Source: Eutreptiella sp. 'Long Island Sound 2002' (taxonomy: Eukaryota > Euglenozoa > Euglenophyceae > Eutreptiales > Eutreptiaceae). Taken from it: 64,000 bases of DNA. Both the position numbers and the translations under genes were made by a program. The notes below the pieces were generated by a model. That model had not been told where the DNA came from. It ran no database searches and saw nothing but the letters and a program-made list of their open reading frames with translations. Numbering within the stretch: position 1 is the first letter of the stretch; each line of letters begins with the position of its first letter. Shown here in pieces: positions 22,851 through 35,686 of this stretch. The stretch lies in the NCBI GenBank assembly GCA_964036045.1, contig OZ038383.1:63431725-63495724 (forward strand). Direction: 5' to 3'.

Positions 22851-25800
22851 TATCCCACATTTGAAGAATTCGGCAAGTTGGGATAAGTAGAGGTTTGTTC
22901 ATACTCAATGGAAACGAGACCGGCCGCTTTAAAACCACCGCGAAGTCCAGTGTCTCGCCGGCAAGGTAGGGAAGGAGCTTAGCCTGCAGGATGTGCAGAT
23001 GGCAATTTTCCATTTCCTTTCTTACTACCTTTTTTGGTCCATTTGTCAGTTTTGTCGTTGGTTAGTTTGTTTTTTTTGTCCTTCCTTTCAGAACGTCGTT
23101 ATGTTGCAATTCCAAGGCTTTGGCTACGCTAACCGAGAGTCAGGCTCTATTGAAGTGTGGATATTCGGCGTGTCGGTTTTGTTTTTATGGTGGCATGCCT
23201 GCGGAGAACCTCCTCCGTGCACCGTGACGCCGGGCATCACCACACCCGCGCGGCTCTGCTGGTAGTTCTGGTTGCCATGTTCGCTGCCTTGGGCTATCGG
23301 TGTGAAGATTCCGCTGCTCGGTAAAAACTGAGGTCAAACCAATTGGTACATCAAGAGTTAGGCAGCTGATTTCATCTACTGCCACCCTTGCAGACCTGTT
23401 GCCATGGCGTGGCTGCCAGGTTTGGCAAGCCTGGAACGCCTAGCTTGACTGCCCTTTAGAAAGGAGCGAGCCCTATCAGTACGGCGTGAAATTCCTGAGA
23501 ATCCAATCGACTATGGGGATGACCCCAGGGAACCGGCCGTCTCACCCAGACGGCCCTGTGGGTAGGCGTTCGGTCCCCAGGCCCACACCAGCCAAAGTTC
23601 AAGGTACCAAAATTTTGAGACGCTGTTGTTGTCCTCTATTTCATGGCCAAATTTGAATACCCCCAAGAGCGTTTTAGTTGCCTTTGGAAGCTAGGCCAGA
23701 AATGAGTGGTGGGAGATGCCCAACGGAATTTTCCTTTTTGCGCCGCGCATAGACACACACGCGCACACACATACACTCGTGAACTTGACCTTACATTCTT
23801 CTGAACAAGCGCTATCTGTGGTGCCATCAAAGAAGACCAGTGTGCTCTAATCTGACGCCATGACTCTGCTCAAGCGCTAGCTGGGGCGCTATCCCAAAGA
23901 AAATCCAGCGTGTGACTCTTTGCTCTCTTGCTTTTGTCAGAATTGATTGGAACTGCAGCCGTCCTGCGGGGGGCATTAAGAGGAATGTACAGTTTGGCAG
24001 TATTCAACTGCTTAACCTTCTGTTAGATTCAGATTCGGTTACCCACCACGTGCCTCCTTCAGATCCAAAGTCCTTGGTAGGATCATTGTAGCATTTGACA
24101 CGTCTTAGCGGTGATGTCCAAGTACACTCGAGCCTGCAGTGTGTACTCCATAGTACCTTGAAGCCAGGACCGTCAGTCTTTTTGACCCTGTGGGAGGTAT
24201 ATAGTGACCAGTGACCAGATATGCCTGAATGTTATTCCGCAATTTCCCCCTACCTTATTCTGGTCACTGATGTTGGACTAGGACCTCGTCTGGAGGGCTC
24301 AGACTGCGATTTTGTAGTTTGCAGAAGAAGCTGTGGGGACCACTGATTTTGATTTCCTGTGGGGAACGCTGGGAAAGTCAGAAGCCCCCTACAAAGAGTA
24401 CCAGTGGTGTCACGTTGAACTTAACACTTCCAATTGCCTGTTGACGCTCATGCGATCTCTCGCGTGATACCTGCTTTATACGGTTCACAGCCTCCATCAA
24501 CATGCCTGAGTAGGCTGGTTTGATCCTGTGGGGATTGACCCCACAGAAGGTCAGTCCATGACGTCAGGTCCACTGGCTGACTTTGATACTGCCTTCAGAG
24601 TATCGGCGATTCTCTTTGGGCACTTTGGTAGCCATAGGACCATACATAGGAGCAGTGGTACCTTGCTCATGCACCAGCTCAGACAACTGACTGCAGCAGA
24701 GAAGCAGCAGCTGTCAACGGTGCTGATACTGGCGCGTGTGCCTGTGTACATGCCACTGAGACCCGATGGTCGAGGGTGATGGCCATAGCAAACCTTGAGC
24801 CGAGGAGACACTGCCTGATTTTTCTAATCAGCCGTTCATTAAGTTAGATTTCTTTTGTGAACTGTACAAGTTGGGATAAGAGCTGCGTGTCAGTGCGAGG
24901 GCATCCTCTCCCTTAACATGGGAAGGAAAAATACCAAACACACCTGACGGTCGGAATCTCCTGGGTCTACATCATTTGGTACCTATGCTGGTGGTATGTG
25001 TTTCAAGCTGAGTCATGTTACTGCAGTTTTCGCTCGTACTTCAGAAGGAGACCTGTATTGGCAGCCATAACTCAGTACGTGTCCTGTGTAAGCCATTGTG
25101 AGGCATCGAAACACAAGTTATATTGCAGGCTGGTTGTGAACAGCATGGCTGGACGCTTGACTAGTGAAGCTTCTAACGGCACATCTCCATATGCCTGTTG
25201 CGGAGATGATTGCTGAGTGGGGGGCTTCAGGCTTGATGTTCCTGAGATAAAAGTGCACCCTGTCAAGCCTGCCCTCAAAATTAGCGACTTTCGAGCCAAG
25301 GTGAAGGCAAAGTTGGTGATGCCCCCAGCCACGCCTGCAGCCAAAAAGCTCACTGTTGTGCCGGTGGGGGACCATCAGCAAAAGATGGGACTGGCACACA
25401 GTGCCAGTTTCTGACGAGAGCTGAAGGTGCATAGCATAAGGCTGGCTCCGGCCAATTTGGTGCTTCGAAAGAAAAAAAAAGCACAAAAAATTATATTTCC
25501 ATTTGCCGGTGTGCTGCATGGCAGTGCGTGCCGCTTTCGTGAGGATGTACAGGCAACGTTCTGCTGCATGGCAGTGCGTGCTGCTTTTCTCATGCTGTGC
25601 AGCTAGCTGTCTGTTGGCCCTTTGGTTGATGTTGCAGGATAGGGCATGTTTCCCCGTGTTTCCCGCTAGGTACCACTGCCTTCTGTGCTGTATCGCTTGC
25701 TCGGTGTTCGTGTGGAGATATGCTGGAAGTATGTTGGTAGCAGCGCCGCATTCTTACAGCATCACAGCAAGGGAAGCGTTTATTTCCAGTACACCCACTC

Positions 25801-27917
25801 CGAAACTCTGATACCCCAGCGAAAGGTGATTAGGATGCGGGGAGATTTGGTGTTTTATCTGTCTACCAGCAGTGTTTCCTCCAGTTGTTGTCTGTGACAC
25901 ATGAGTTGACAACGTGCCAGAAAACCCCTTGTAGAGACTACACAAGCGCTGACAGATGTCACCAGAAAATGTTACTTGGCGGTGCGTAGTTGACAGGGTG
26001 TGTTTGTTTCTGGCACCAGTGCTCGTAGGAATGTAAGAATGCGAGAGCATTTCTGGCCTGTGGTGCGCAGTTTCGGCGTTTCAGTGAATGCCGCCCAGAG
26101 CGATGAGGACGCGAGCCGAGCTCAGCAATCTCTCAGTTGCAGAATAAGACGACCTGTGATAGGCCCCGGAGGAATGCCCTCGAGCAACCCAGAAGGTCTC
26201 CAATGACTTGGCCATCCGGTCTGAGCCTGAGGTGCATTATGCTGATTGTATCATGGGTGGTCTCCTTACAGGAACAGTTCCGTTATGGAGTACCCTGATG
26301 GCAGTGGCAAGTACAGTCTGTCGTAGGCTTCCTGCGCTTACAACTACGTGACTGAGTTACTAGTGTGAACCCTGATAGAGCAGGGATGTGCTGCGGACAT
26401 CAGTGAGCAGCATTCCCTGAGCTGTTAGCGTCACATCTTACCCGAAGTAGTGACAACTGTTTTTCTCTCCTCAGTGTCACCCACCATTTTTCTATTTTTC
26501 CCCAGCCATGGGCAGGTTCATCCTCTGTAAGGAGTGGGAAGCCCTTGCGACGCCCCCGCTATATGGGGTAGATTGGTTCCGTGTTGGGAAATGCTTGTGT
26601 TACCGAGAGCCACAGGAATTGCTGGGTTGCGTACGGGATGGAATGTAGGTAACAAAGGTTTTGACCTGTGCATGTGTGTGCCTTCACCTTGCAGTGTGCA
26701 CAGAAGTTACCTTTGTACAATTTGCTTTCTTCCTCTGTGTTTTCACAGTCTTTTAGGCGATGCCTAGGGTTTTGGACTCCTGTCTCCGGGCAGTCCTTTC
26801 GCAAGAGAGTCCGCTTGGGCAGTGAAGATTGGTAAATCCATTTCAGCTTAGCTTGATTTCTGTTTAGGAATGTCTATCAGGTGCCATCGAATTCCAGTGT
26901 CACTCTCGTGGGTGCAGAATTGTCTTGAAATCGGCACTTACCCATACTACACCCATTGTTGGCCCCCTAGTCTAGTCTAGGTTTGTGTATCAGTGTGCCC
27001 GTATGTTTCCTGTCTGGGGTAAGGCACCCCTTGGCTAGGCTTGAAGGGGTGACCACCCTTCCCCAAGTATTTGGTCTGCACCCAAGTCCAGAACTGGCCA
27101 CTCGCACCATTTATTTCAGAATGTTTGGCTTCAGCACTGTGCCTTCAATGGGATCCTCAGTGCTTTTTTCAGGTTTTCCGGGGCGCTCAAAATTTGTTTC
27201 CGAGGAGCTCCTGTTTGAAGCTTTATGAGAATGAGTGCCTGGACACCCTGAAAACCCTGATTTGAAGGGTGAGGCGTAGAGAACTTAACTGCTGATACAG
27301 CTTGGTGTCGACTTGACTGCGTTTCAGGCAGTGAAATTTTCCCTTTGTGGTTCTGTACTTGTCAGTCTTGGATGCCCTACAAGTTCCAGCTATACCCTAC
27401 CTGAGTTGTACTCCAGAAGGTTCTGGTACGTTCAGTGTTCTTACCAGGGACTGTAGTGTCTGGCAGATATGATGACATTGCCTCGTGCCCCTTTCCTTAA
27501 ACTTAGTGCCTTGATATGGCCAAGGCATCATTTATCTGGAACCTCAGGACCCTGGAAGGGCAAGAGTTGATGGTCCTCTCCTGTTCAGGTTAAACAGCGA
27601 TCTGGTCACAGTCATCAGACACACACTGAGTGCTATCTCAGATGTAGATGGCTTGTCCACTCTTACTTTCACAACTCCGAAGTTTAAGCGTCCACCTCTG
27701 GGGGGATATAGAGAGGTGAGACGTAGTCTCAGACTGAGCAGAAAGAACACAGTGGTTGCTGTCCGTTGCAATGGTGTCTCGGAAAAGGACATCCTGATAT
27801 GAACATGTCACAGAAGCAGCCGATGGCACTTATCCTCTAGATGCAGGCTGAGTGTCAACACACCCAGCAGCAAGTTTGCCGCATGGCACACCCATGAATT
27901 CGCAGTCCTTAACGGGA
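22851..27917. other. 5-kb stretch without recognisable gene
   Basis: No open frame longer than about 130 codons and none with a domain I recognise. There is a CA-rich microsatellite at about 23752-23776 and an A run at about 25469. A multi-exon host gene with short exons cannot be excluded by eye, but I see no protein signature to support one. Confidence 0.35.
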
Positions 27918-28255
27918 GTCATGACAGCCATCAATAACCGTCGATTATGACTGACTGAGATGGTTCTTTACTCACTTTGCAGACACGTTCACGCCTGAAA
28001 GGCCTCATGACAGCCATCAATAATGGTCCTATGGGACTGAGTGAGATGGTTCGCCGCACACGTTCCAGGTACATTCACTCATGAAAGGGGGTCATGACAG
28101 CAATCAATGATGGTCCATTGGGACTGACTGAGATGATTTTTGACACATCTTTCAGATACATTCGAGCATAAAAAGAGGTCATGATAGCCATCAATAATGG
28201 TCTGTTGGCGACTAACTGAGATGGTTCTTGACTCGCTTTGCAAACGTACATTGCG
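27918..28255. repeat. 86-87-bp tandem repeat, 4 copies
   Basis: CATGACAGCCATCAATA or a close variant occurs at 27920, 28006, 28093 and 28180 (spacings 86, 87, 87), each followed by a GGTC...GACTGAGATGGTT block. Copies differ by substitutions, so the array is not recent. Confidence 0.9.
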
Positions 28256-29969
28256 CTTACAGAATAATACGCGCAAGCACCCGGACGGAAGCCACCAAGG
28301 CACCCTTGATTCAGAGCACTGCTGACGATCGGCAGGCTTATACTATTGGTAAAAGATACAAGGAGGTCACGGGATGGTAAAGTGATTACATGGCAGACCG
28401 GGACCAGCAGGAGAAAACATTTCCTTTGCCCTGTAGTTAGCTGATCACCATGTACTTAAGGGGGAATAAGCTCTGCTTGTATCCGGATGTTGGTTCAGTA
28501 TCGTTGTGCTGTATGTGGTCCACTGTAAAGTGTCTATGGGTGTTTGTGTTGCTCTGATTTTGCTTTCCGACCGTGCGGACCTTCGCGTCAGAACTGAATT
28601 GACTTGAGATTAATCGCTTCAGTGATGGTAGGCATGGAAAGCTTGGAATTAGGATTGTGACTGATTTTGCCTTCCTGTATTATTCTTTCTCCAGGAAGCT
28701 AAGATGCTACTTGGAGCTCCCCCTGGGGGGGGGGGGGGGTGTCCCACCATGCACTGGGGTTGAGAGAGTCTTCAGATAAGAGTTCTTTTGTCCTGTCGTT
28801 CACTGTGTATTTGTGTACTGATCTTTAAATAGAGTCCTCTCGGCATATACCTGTTTTGCTTGGACAGCTTTGCATGCCAAGTGTCTTGTCATACCCCTAT
28901 CCAATTGCTAGTGTTGAGACTCTTTGGGATTAGACAAGCAGTTTCTCTGCTGCTTTCTGTGGATTCACAGTTTGGCACAGGCGTTGTTGGGGGCTGATTC
29001 TCTGGTGTGTTGAGTGCTTCGGGGTCCCTGCCTGGCCTGCAGATTGCAATGCTGGGAGGAAGAGAACCAGCTGCTGGTGCCACTGTGCCTTACTGCATGC
29101 AGGCACCCTCACCTCCAACAACACCTGATGTTATGAGGGATGGAGTAGGGAAATGGCCTTATATGCGAGTTTCAGAAGTTACTTCAAATGTGTAGAGGAA
29201 CAGAAATCCTGAGCCCATGTTCTGTTACCTGTCCTGCTATCTGTGCATAGCTGTGCCAACTGTGCTGTTGCCAAAAAACATGTCTGTGCGGGATGTCAGG
29301 TTAGACATTGCTGTAAAATATCACAGTATCAGGAGGCAGGGTGACTTCAGCAACCCAGACTGGAACAGGTATTGCATGCTACCCCCCACCTAGGATCCTA
29401 CGGGCCAAAACTTCACTTTACTCAAAAAGTACCCAAAAAGAAAGTTTGTGGACTGCATAGGCTTTTGTTTTGGATTAAATGCCCCCGAAATAGGGGGGGT
29501 CCTCATGAAAACAATTTCAAAAGGCTCATTTACCCGTTTTTTCAAAAAAATGGCCCCTTGGGAGGGGGCGTTTTACCAGATTCCATCAGACGTGGCAGTA
29601 ACTACCTGCATGCAACTTTGATTTGAAATGACTCCTGCCATATGTCCTCTCGGCCCCATACCCACTGTTTTTGGACTCAGCGCCCCCAGAAAAGGGGGGG
29701 TCTTCATGAAAACCTTTTGAAAATGGGTATATATCCGATTTATTTCCAAACTTGCCCCCCCTGAGTCCCTGAGTCCCTGACTCCAACGCACAGACAAACA
29801 CGAAGGCATATGAACCACAAGTCGTTGCAGGCACAACCGTACGGGGTGTATACGTGTCAATACCAACAACATTCATCGCTCAAATTGCGAAATAGCTCAG
29901 AGGTCTGCATGATACAGAGTCCAGTACAGTGCCTTGGATGCAGAAATCTGAAGAACACAGCAATGCAGG
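28256..29969. other. No gene recognised; one imperfect internal duplication
   Basis: There is a 14-base G run near 28727-28740. A block with GCCCCC, a G run, CATGAAAAC and a T-rich tail occurs at about 29479-29550 and again at about 29680-29755, a spacing of roughly 200 bases. No protein signature is seen. Confidence 0.4.
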
Positions 29970-30646
29970 TTCCTTTGCAAGATGACGCCTTTGATGTGTA
30001 CATGCATACGTCTTTGCTTATACGATGCTTGCTTAGTTGCTATTGATCAATTGTCATTCACTCACATGGCATGTGGCCATCTTCATTCGTGCAAGCTTGT
30101 TGATCAGTGTCTTGTTGACGTTCATGCATATCGTCACGATTAGAGTCAATGTTCCACATATACGTGCGTACATGTGTTGAAATATTTAGGTGAGTGAAGC
30201 TTTGTGCAACGTTCATATGCTTGATCCTCCCTGTGAATTAACATTGGTTCATTTGTTTCTCCTTTGTGTGCTTGTAGGCATGTAGTCCGTGGTCATCTCG
30301 GCCATGCACGGATAGGCCCGGGGGCACATGAGGTATAGGGGCCTCCTTTGTATCTCGAGAGGTTCAACCAGGTTCAGCATAGAAAATAAGGATGCACTTA
30401 TGCCGTACTGAGGAGTGCATTGCCTCAATCTTGTTTTTCTCTTGCTTTGCTTTGCTTCTTGTGTGTTTAGTTAAATATCATGGTTTATCATTTTTACAAA
30501 GAAAACCAAGGAAACAAATAGTGTATGGTTTCCATGTGTTACACACACACAAACACATACACAAACACAAGAGAAACTGGCTTTGGGATATTTTATGGAA
30601 TAGAAATGAAAACGCAGTCAGTAGTCATTTGCTTTTCTCGTAGCTC
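29970..30646 (-). repeat. Dispersed repeat X, copy 1 (arm of inverted repeat)
   Basis: It is the reverse complement, with divergence, of 36171-36801. Shared landmarks are the CA/TG microsatellite (30542-30571 against 36231-36265), a CTCGAGAGGTTCAACC block and an AAGATGACGC block at the far end. Its right end abuts the inverted RT fragment of element B. No coding capacity is recognised. Confidence 0.85.
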
Positions 30647-30978
30647 ATGCTGGGGTCCCCTGACACATTGAGCACTTCGTCGACAAATGGCTCTGCACAG
30701 TCACGCACCGGCTCAAGCAAGTTCTCCAGCATCATGTGGAAAGCCGCATTGCCGTTGGTAACGCCCATGGGCATCACCTCGCACTGGGGGGGTCCAAGTG
30801 GGGTGCTCTTAGCTGTGCAGCCAGAAGACTCTTCCGCAACAGGCATCTGGTGGTAACCATGTTTCAGGTCAATCACCGTGAACTTCCTCCGCCGGAATTG
30901 CTTTTGCAGCAAATCCCCAATGAGGTGCAGCGTCCAGCTGTCATGCTGCGTTTGGGCGTTCAGGCCGCGGTAGTGATG
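30647..30978 (-). pseudogene. pol: Element B pol: mid-RT fragment, inverted
   Basis: On the minus strand this encodes the RT palm from just after Val-Val-Asp (starting at Tyr-Arg-Gly-Leu-Asn) to just past the catalytic loop. It includes the first catalytic Asp in Thr-Val-Ile-Asp-Leu-Lys-His-Gly-Tyr and the loop as Phe-Val-Asp-Glu-Val, where C has Phe-Val-Asp-Asp. The second Asp of the pair is thus lost. It corresponds to about 61936-62276 of element C and is exactly the part missing between the B pieces ending at 34655 and starting at 37198, so it is the displaced and inverted middle of the same gene. Confidence 0.88.
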
Positions 30979-33269
30979 GACTGGGACCTGCGAGGCTTGC
31001 TGACCCTAACACCTACACACGCTACTGGGTCTCGATGACAATGAGGTCTCGGGCCCTATTGACCCTCCTGTGAAATAACAAGAGAACACGGCGCTACTAA
31101 GCGACTGTGGCCTAGCAGGGACGCCCCTACGCGTTTCCCTGTTAGGGCTTATAGGGAAGGAGTGCTCCTTTTGCGTGCACAGCGTGTTTGTTGAGCAGGT
31201 CGGACTGCCCTCGCGACTCCAGGCTGAGGCATAGTTTCTTTGTGTTGTGATCAGCGCCGCATGCTTTAGCGCGGCAAGGGACTGCACCAATCAGCCTCAC
31301 CTGCCCACCTGCAGAGCAAAGGCCAATGAACAAGGTAGGTGGCTGAGGAGCCAAGACAGCTTCCACGTATCATTTGCTTCTTAGGCTGCCCTATAATACG
31401 CGGTCCACTTACCCTGTTACAAGCAAGCAAGCTTAAGGAACTCCACCCGTTCTCTTAAAGAACGTAGTGTGGAGTCGCTGGGTAACCTAAACAAGAGTTG
31501 TACCGTGCGCAATACGCGTGGCCTACGCTTTAATGCGTCATATGCATGCACAGGTATGCACCAGTTTTCCAATCTTCCACCGTTTTACCTAATCTAACCC
31601 ACCACAACAAATCATAACGTGACTCAACCAGGAGGTGACATCCTCCTGGGCTTATCTACCTTACTCACCACGCATCATGTGAATGCCGAAGGTAACACGA
31701 ACGCAAAACAACCCTAAGCGTTTGAACAACCCTACGGTGAATTATAAAAAGCCCTAACCGATTAATGCACTGTGTGTCATGCATGCTTTTCTTATCTTGT
31801 TTCCTGCAGAAAAAGGAGATGGAATGGAGCACTGCACAGCTCAAAACAAGCCTATGCGGTTTAAGCAACCCTATTTTAACGCTGCGGCAACAGGAGCACG
31901 AGCAAGCACTGTCTCTTCTGACCTGTGAATAGAAGAGAAGGGTACATTGTTGCACAAGGAAAGCGACACAACGTGTGAATGCCTGAATGGGGCACATGCT
32001 ACGCGAGCACAGCGCATACACTAACCCTACGTGCGCGCTGCGTGCTCCATTCGCTTCGCATACCTTTCAACTCAGTTTTGACCTGTGCAGACCGAAGGAA
32101 GTGAGCACCTGAACCCACCACGAACACAGCGGTGACAACCCTAGCGTTTTAACGAAGCAACCAACACGAACGCAATGCATGCGTGTGAAATGACACTGAC
32201 ATACCTGAGAGGTGGGTTGTCCACCTGCTCTGTGGTGTGAGTTTCTGTTCAATGCTTTTTCCTAAAGTTTATATTTGTTTTGATGCACTGTGCAACAATC
32301 TCTTTTAAAACGTTGAAAACTACGGCTCATACCTTCTTTTTATGGAGCCGTCTACGCTTGCGCAACCCTTTTGTTGGAGTCCGCTTCTGTTGCGCTTGTC
32401 TGCGACTTTAGTTTTTCTACAGTGTGATAGGCTTTGAAGAACTGGTGGGAATGTTTTTGGTCGGGTTAATGCAGTTTCTGAGGTAATTTTGGGGACATTT
32501 GAGCCTTTTTCCTTGGTCCTACTAGCTTGGACAACTAGTACTCCATGGGGGAGTAGGAAAAAGTCACTGCCATGTTTTTCTTGGAGGGCTTGATCCACGC
32601 CAAGCCCCTCTTAAAACCCTTTCGTTGGTGCTAAGACTTACCTATGCATTTTTCCTTCTTATTTAGAGCTTAAAGTACACTTTCTCAAACTAACTAGGGT
32701 TATAACCCTAGCCCCCCCATGAAGTTCACCCCTACCACTCAACTGAGCGGAGGTATCTTCCTTCATGGAGGTTATACCGAAATAAAGTAGGCATTTCATG
32801 CCTAAGGCCTTGGGGGTTAAGCCTAGTGGTCCCCCACCCCAAGACCCCTATACTCAACTGCTTCTACCACTTATGGTGGTTCTACTTTTTAACTGTTTCT
32901 GAAATCAGTTGCTTGGCAAAGTCATATTCTGTGTCTGGCCTAACTCCTTCGCCCCATATTCCTAACCAACTCCATTTCATCCAAAAGAGTGCACATTAAG
33001 TGCTTGAGGCCAATTGGGAGGCAAGAGTCATGCCAGTTTTCACATAAAATCATTTGTTTTATCCATTTGTGATTGAATCTTTGTACTTAAGTCTTCCTTG
33101 TCTATCTGCAGCCCTTCTGTCATACACTGGATTTCAAAACTATTCATTGATTCCATCCGCATCCTGTTCTTGCTCTACTTGCTGCTTTGCTTTGGTTTTC
33201 GAACATCAAAACCTGCAGGATTTCATCAAAGCTATTAGGGCACTAATCAAGGACATGTTTCTATCGTTA
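30979..33269. other. Sequence of unknown origin upstream of the element B protease
   Basis: No protein signature is seen. AACCCTA-type motifs recur at 31710, 31728, 31867, 32023 and 32137, and a perfect 18-base palindrome CTAGGGTTATAACCCTAG lies at 32694-32711. The gag of element B should lie upstream of protease but is not here. Confidence 0.4.
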
Positions 33270-34655
33270 GGTACGACTTCATGATGGAGAAGAACTCTGG
33301 CGTTCTCCCGGCTCAGGCCTCTATGACCCTGTACCAGGACGACCAACTCTCATGGCTATCGTCACCTGAGCATCACGTGGAGAGCCAATGGATCCAACCT
33401 GAGCGCCATCAGCTTGAAGTAAGTAACTGGGGGCCGAGCCCGCAGAGCCCACATACCAGGAGTACGGCGTCAATCCGGAAGTGCCGAACTGATTGGCTGC
33501 TGATTTGGGAGCATCGGATCTGCCCCTAGATGCGTTCTCCTCAGGAACCTCCGCCCATCTTCGGGTGTGTGAGAAGTACTGGAGCGCCCAGCACTCTGCA
33601 TGGAAGAAACACTGGGGTCCGTATCAAGGTCTGATGTGGATCCATTGTGCCATAGTGGAAATTCGAAGGACAGTTGCGAAGATCCGCAAGGACCAGTCGG
33701 GGGCAGTGCTGGTCGTCCCCATGGGTTGTACCAGGGAGGAACGTACGCGACATTGGGTAGCCTTGCTGACCAAAATGGCCTCGAAGAAGGTCATCCTACC
33801 GGCTGCAGAGAGTGGCTATCAGGACGCTAAGAGACAGTGCATGCCACCCAAGAGATGGCCAACGGAATTCCACTATCAGGATCGGGGCTTGGAACAGGCC
33901 GATGCCACGGACTTCGTGTCTGTCAACCGCATGATTGACGGGCCTTGAAGGCAATGCTTCGTGGTTTCCCTCTTTGACATTGGCAATTGAGAGCCTCCTC
34001 TCTGATCAGGAGCTCGATCTGGTTCAGGGGTACATGGATCAATCCTTTCATGACCGGGTAGGCCAGCAAAAAGAGAGGGCCTGGACACAGCCTGGTGCGA
34101 AGTGGACACCATCGTCTCGGGCTCCTACGACAAGAATATCTTCGTAAGGAGGGTACTGGACCACATGTCCCGCCTGGATGAGCCGATTGGCAGACGCCCA
34201 CCTGCCTACGGCGATCTGTTCTGCGGCAAGGCCCGGGATGGGCTGATGGGCCACTTGGGGAGACCGCCAGAGCCGAAATCCAGTTGGAATGACACGCCTC
34301 AAGTATGTTCGGTAGCCCAGGTGCCTGGAAAAGCCAAGGTTGAATTCGATGACCGCCTCAAGATCCAGGCATTGAGGGCCAGGCTGAAGCAGAAGTATGG
34401 GGATACCTTTTTCATTGGAAAGCCTGTGTTCCCACCGCCGGTGCGTGGACAGTACGGCGAGGGCAAGATACGACTGAGGCCAGACGCCCGTGTGTACCCG
34501 CACCGGGAGTTCGCCCTCAGGCGCGAGAGCAAAGAGGCTGTGGAGAAGATCTTACGGGAGTTCATCGCCAGAGGCTGGCTCCAGCCCTGTCACTCTGAGT
34601 GGGCCTGCCGCTGCTTAGTCGTTCCCAAGAAGGTGGCTGGGGAGTGGCTGCTCGT
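33270..34655 (+). pseudogene. pol: Element B pol: end of protease, linker and start of RT
   Basis: It begins in the protease at Gly-Tyr-Asp-Phe-Met-Met-Glu; the DTGA active site is absent because the element is cut here. It runs through the linker conserved with A and C in at least three frames (about 33281-33529, 33493-33948, 34102-34655), so it carries frameshifts. It ends in RT within Gly-Glu-Trp-Leu-Leu-Val (C has Arg-Leu-Val-Val-Asp-Tyr next). The following RT part lies inverted at 30647-30978. Confidence 0.85.
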
Positions 34656-34689
34656 GATCTTGGTCAGGACCTTGGGAAGGATGTTTACT

Positions 34690-34820
34690 AAAACGCTGTT
34701 TATGCAGCAATAGCCGTCCGCATTAGAGCGTTCGACTGTGCCCTACTGAGCAAGCATGTGTGCTCTAGGGAGGGGCTCCTGGGTTCAAACCCCACTACCC
34801 CCCAATTTTTACAAAACGCT
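34690..34820 (+). mobile_element. tRNA-like short insertion with 8-bp direct repeats
   Basis: A 115-base stretch is bracketed by AAAACGCT (34690-34697 and 34813-34820). It holds TTAGAGCGTTCGACTGTG, like the D-arm and anticodon side of a tRNA, and GGGTTCAAACCCC, a near-perfect pol III B box and T arm. Between them lies a hairpin (stem GAGCA/TGCTC, extended by CCCTA/TAGGG). The acceptor stem does not pair, so it is not a working tRNA. It looks like a retroposed tRNA relic or a very short SINE. Confidence 0.5.
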
Positions 34821-34905
34821 TTAGTCGCACGCTGGCAACTTTTGAGGAATGCCCCGTCAAAGGGACTTCATTCACGATACATTACACTGTTTTTCGAGGG
34901 TACCA

Positions 34906-35686
34906 GATAGAGGTCCTAAGACCTGCCTCCTATCCTGTGAGTCATTGGCCTCGGCCTGGCCGAGCGACTCACCCCTGGGAATGATTCCAATTTTGGTGAT
35001 TTTGGCATCATGATCCCACTTGGCAAACCCGTTGTGCCCTGATGCCGGGACCTCAGTGGGAACCAGGTAGGGTGAGGACTCCAGGGAGCTTGTACCTGAA
35101 GGACATAGGGTCAGTTGCCTCGTCCCTACCTCTGGCTGGTCCAGACAAGGAATCAATTTTGGAGTTTTTCGAGCTAATGTCAGTTTGGGCTGAAACACCC
35201 CATTTTCAGTTACCAACTCCTAGGGGATAATGGCGGGGCCTTATCTCTGGCTCAGAGAGGAGTTGGGACCTGCCATTAAGGGAAGTCCTTGGTCTCCAGG
35301 AACTCGCATGTGGCTGTGCGGGACACCCTCCCCTATTGGCAGGGTTTCAGGATCCGGACTGAGCAGGGCATGGGTTGTGTTCGAGCCCCCGCCCCTGCCA
35401 GCCACTGAGAGGGTCGGACCTGGGATTGGGATATGAGTTGGGACTGAGAGCCTATTGTCCTGTGATGCCCTTACCTCAGTCCAGTCTCAACCCCATGTGT
35501 ACATATCCTGATGTGTTGCTTCACATCATTTCGGTCCCTTGTTTCAGAGTGGCAAGGATCATGAAACGCTTTGTCACATGACACGAGCATGAGGATGCCC
35601 TTGTGAGCGCAGTGCTTTGCCTGCCTGATTGCTTGTGCGTGTCCGCGGCAGCGTCCCGTGGCCAGGCCCCCCACGGGAACGCGTCA
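34906..35686 (+). repeat. Detached LTR tail of the A/B/C family
   Basis: Matches the last 0.8 kb of the LTR (18076-18885 of A reversed; about 54265-55076 of C). It ends at ACGCGTCA at 35686, where A and C continue into the leader but this copy does not; this is the main evidence for where the LTR ends. The first 2.4 kb of LTR are absent. Confidence 0.88.

Noticed and set aside
22851-27917. Host protein-coding gene
   Set aside because: Only short open frames without recognised domains; splice signals cannot be judged by eye. It is left as unannotated, not as proven empty.
34690-34820. Functional tRNA gene
   Set aside because: The B box is good but the acceptor stem does not pair and the anticodon region holds an extra hairpin; described as tRNA-like only.
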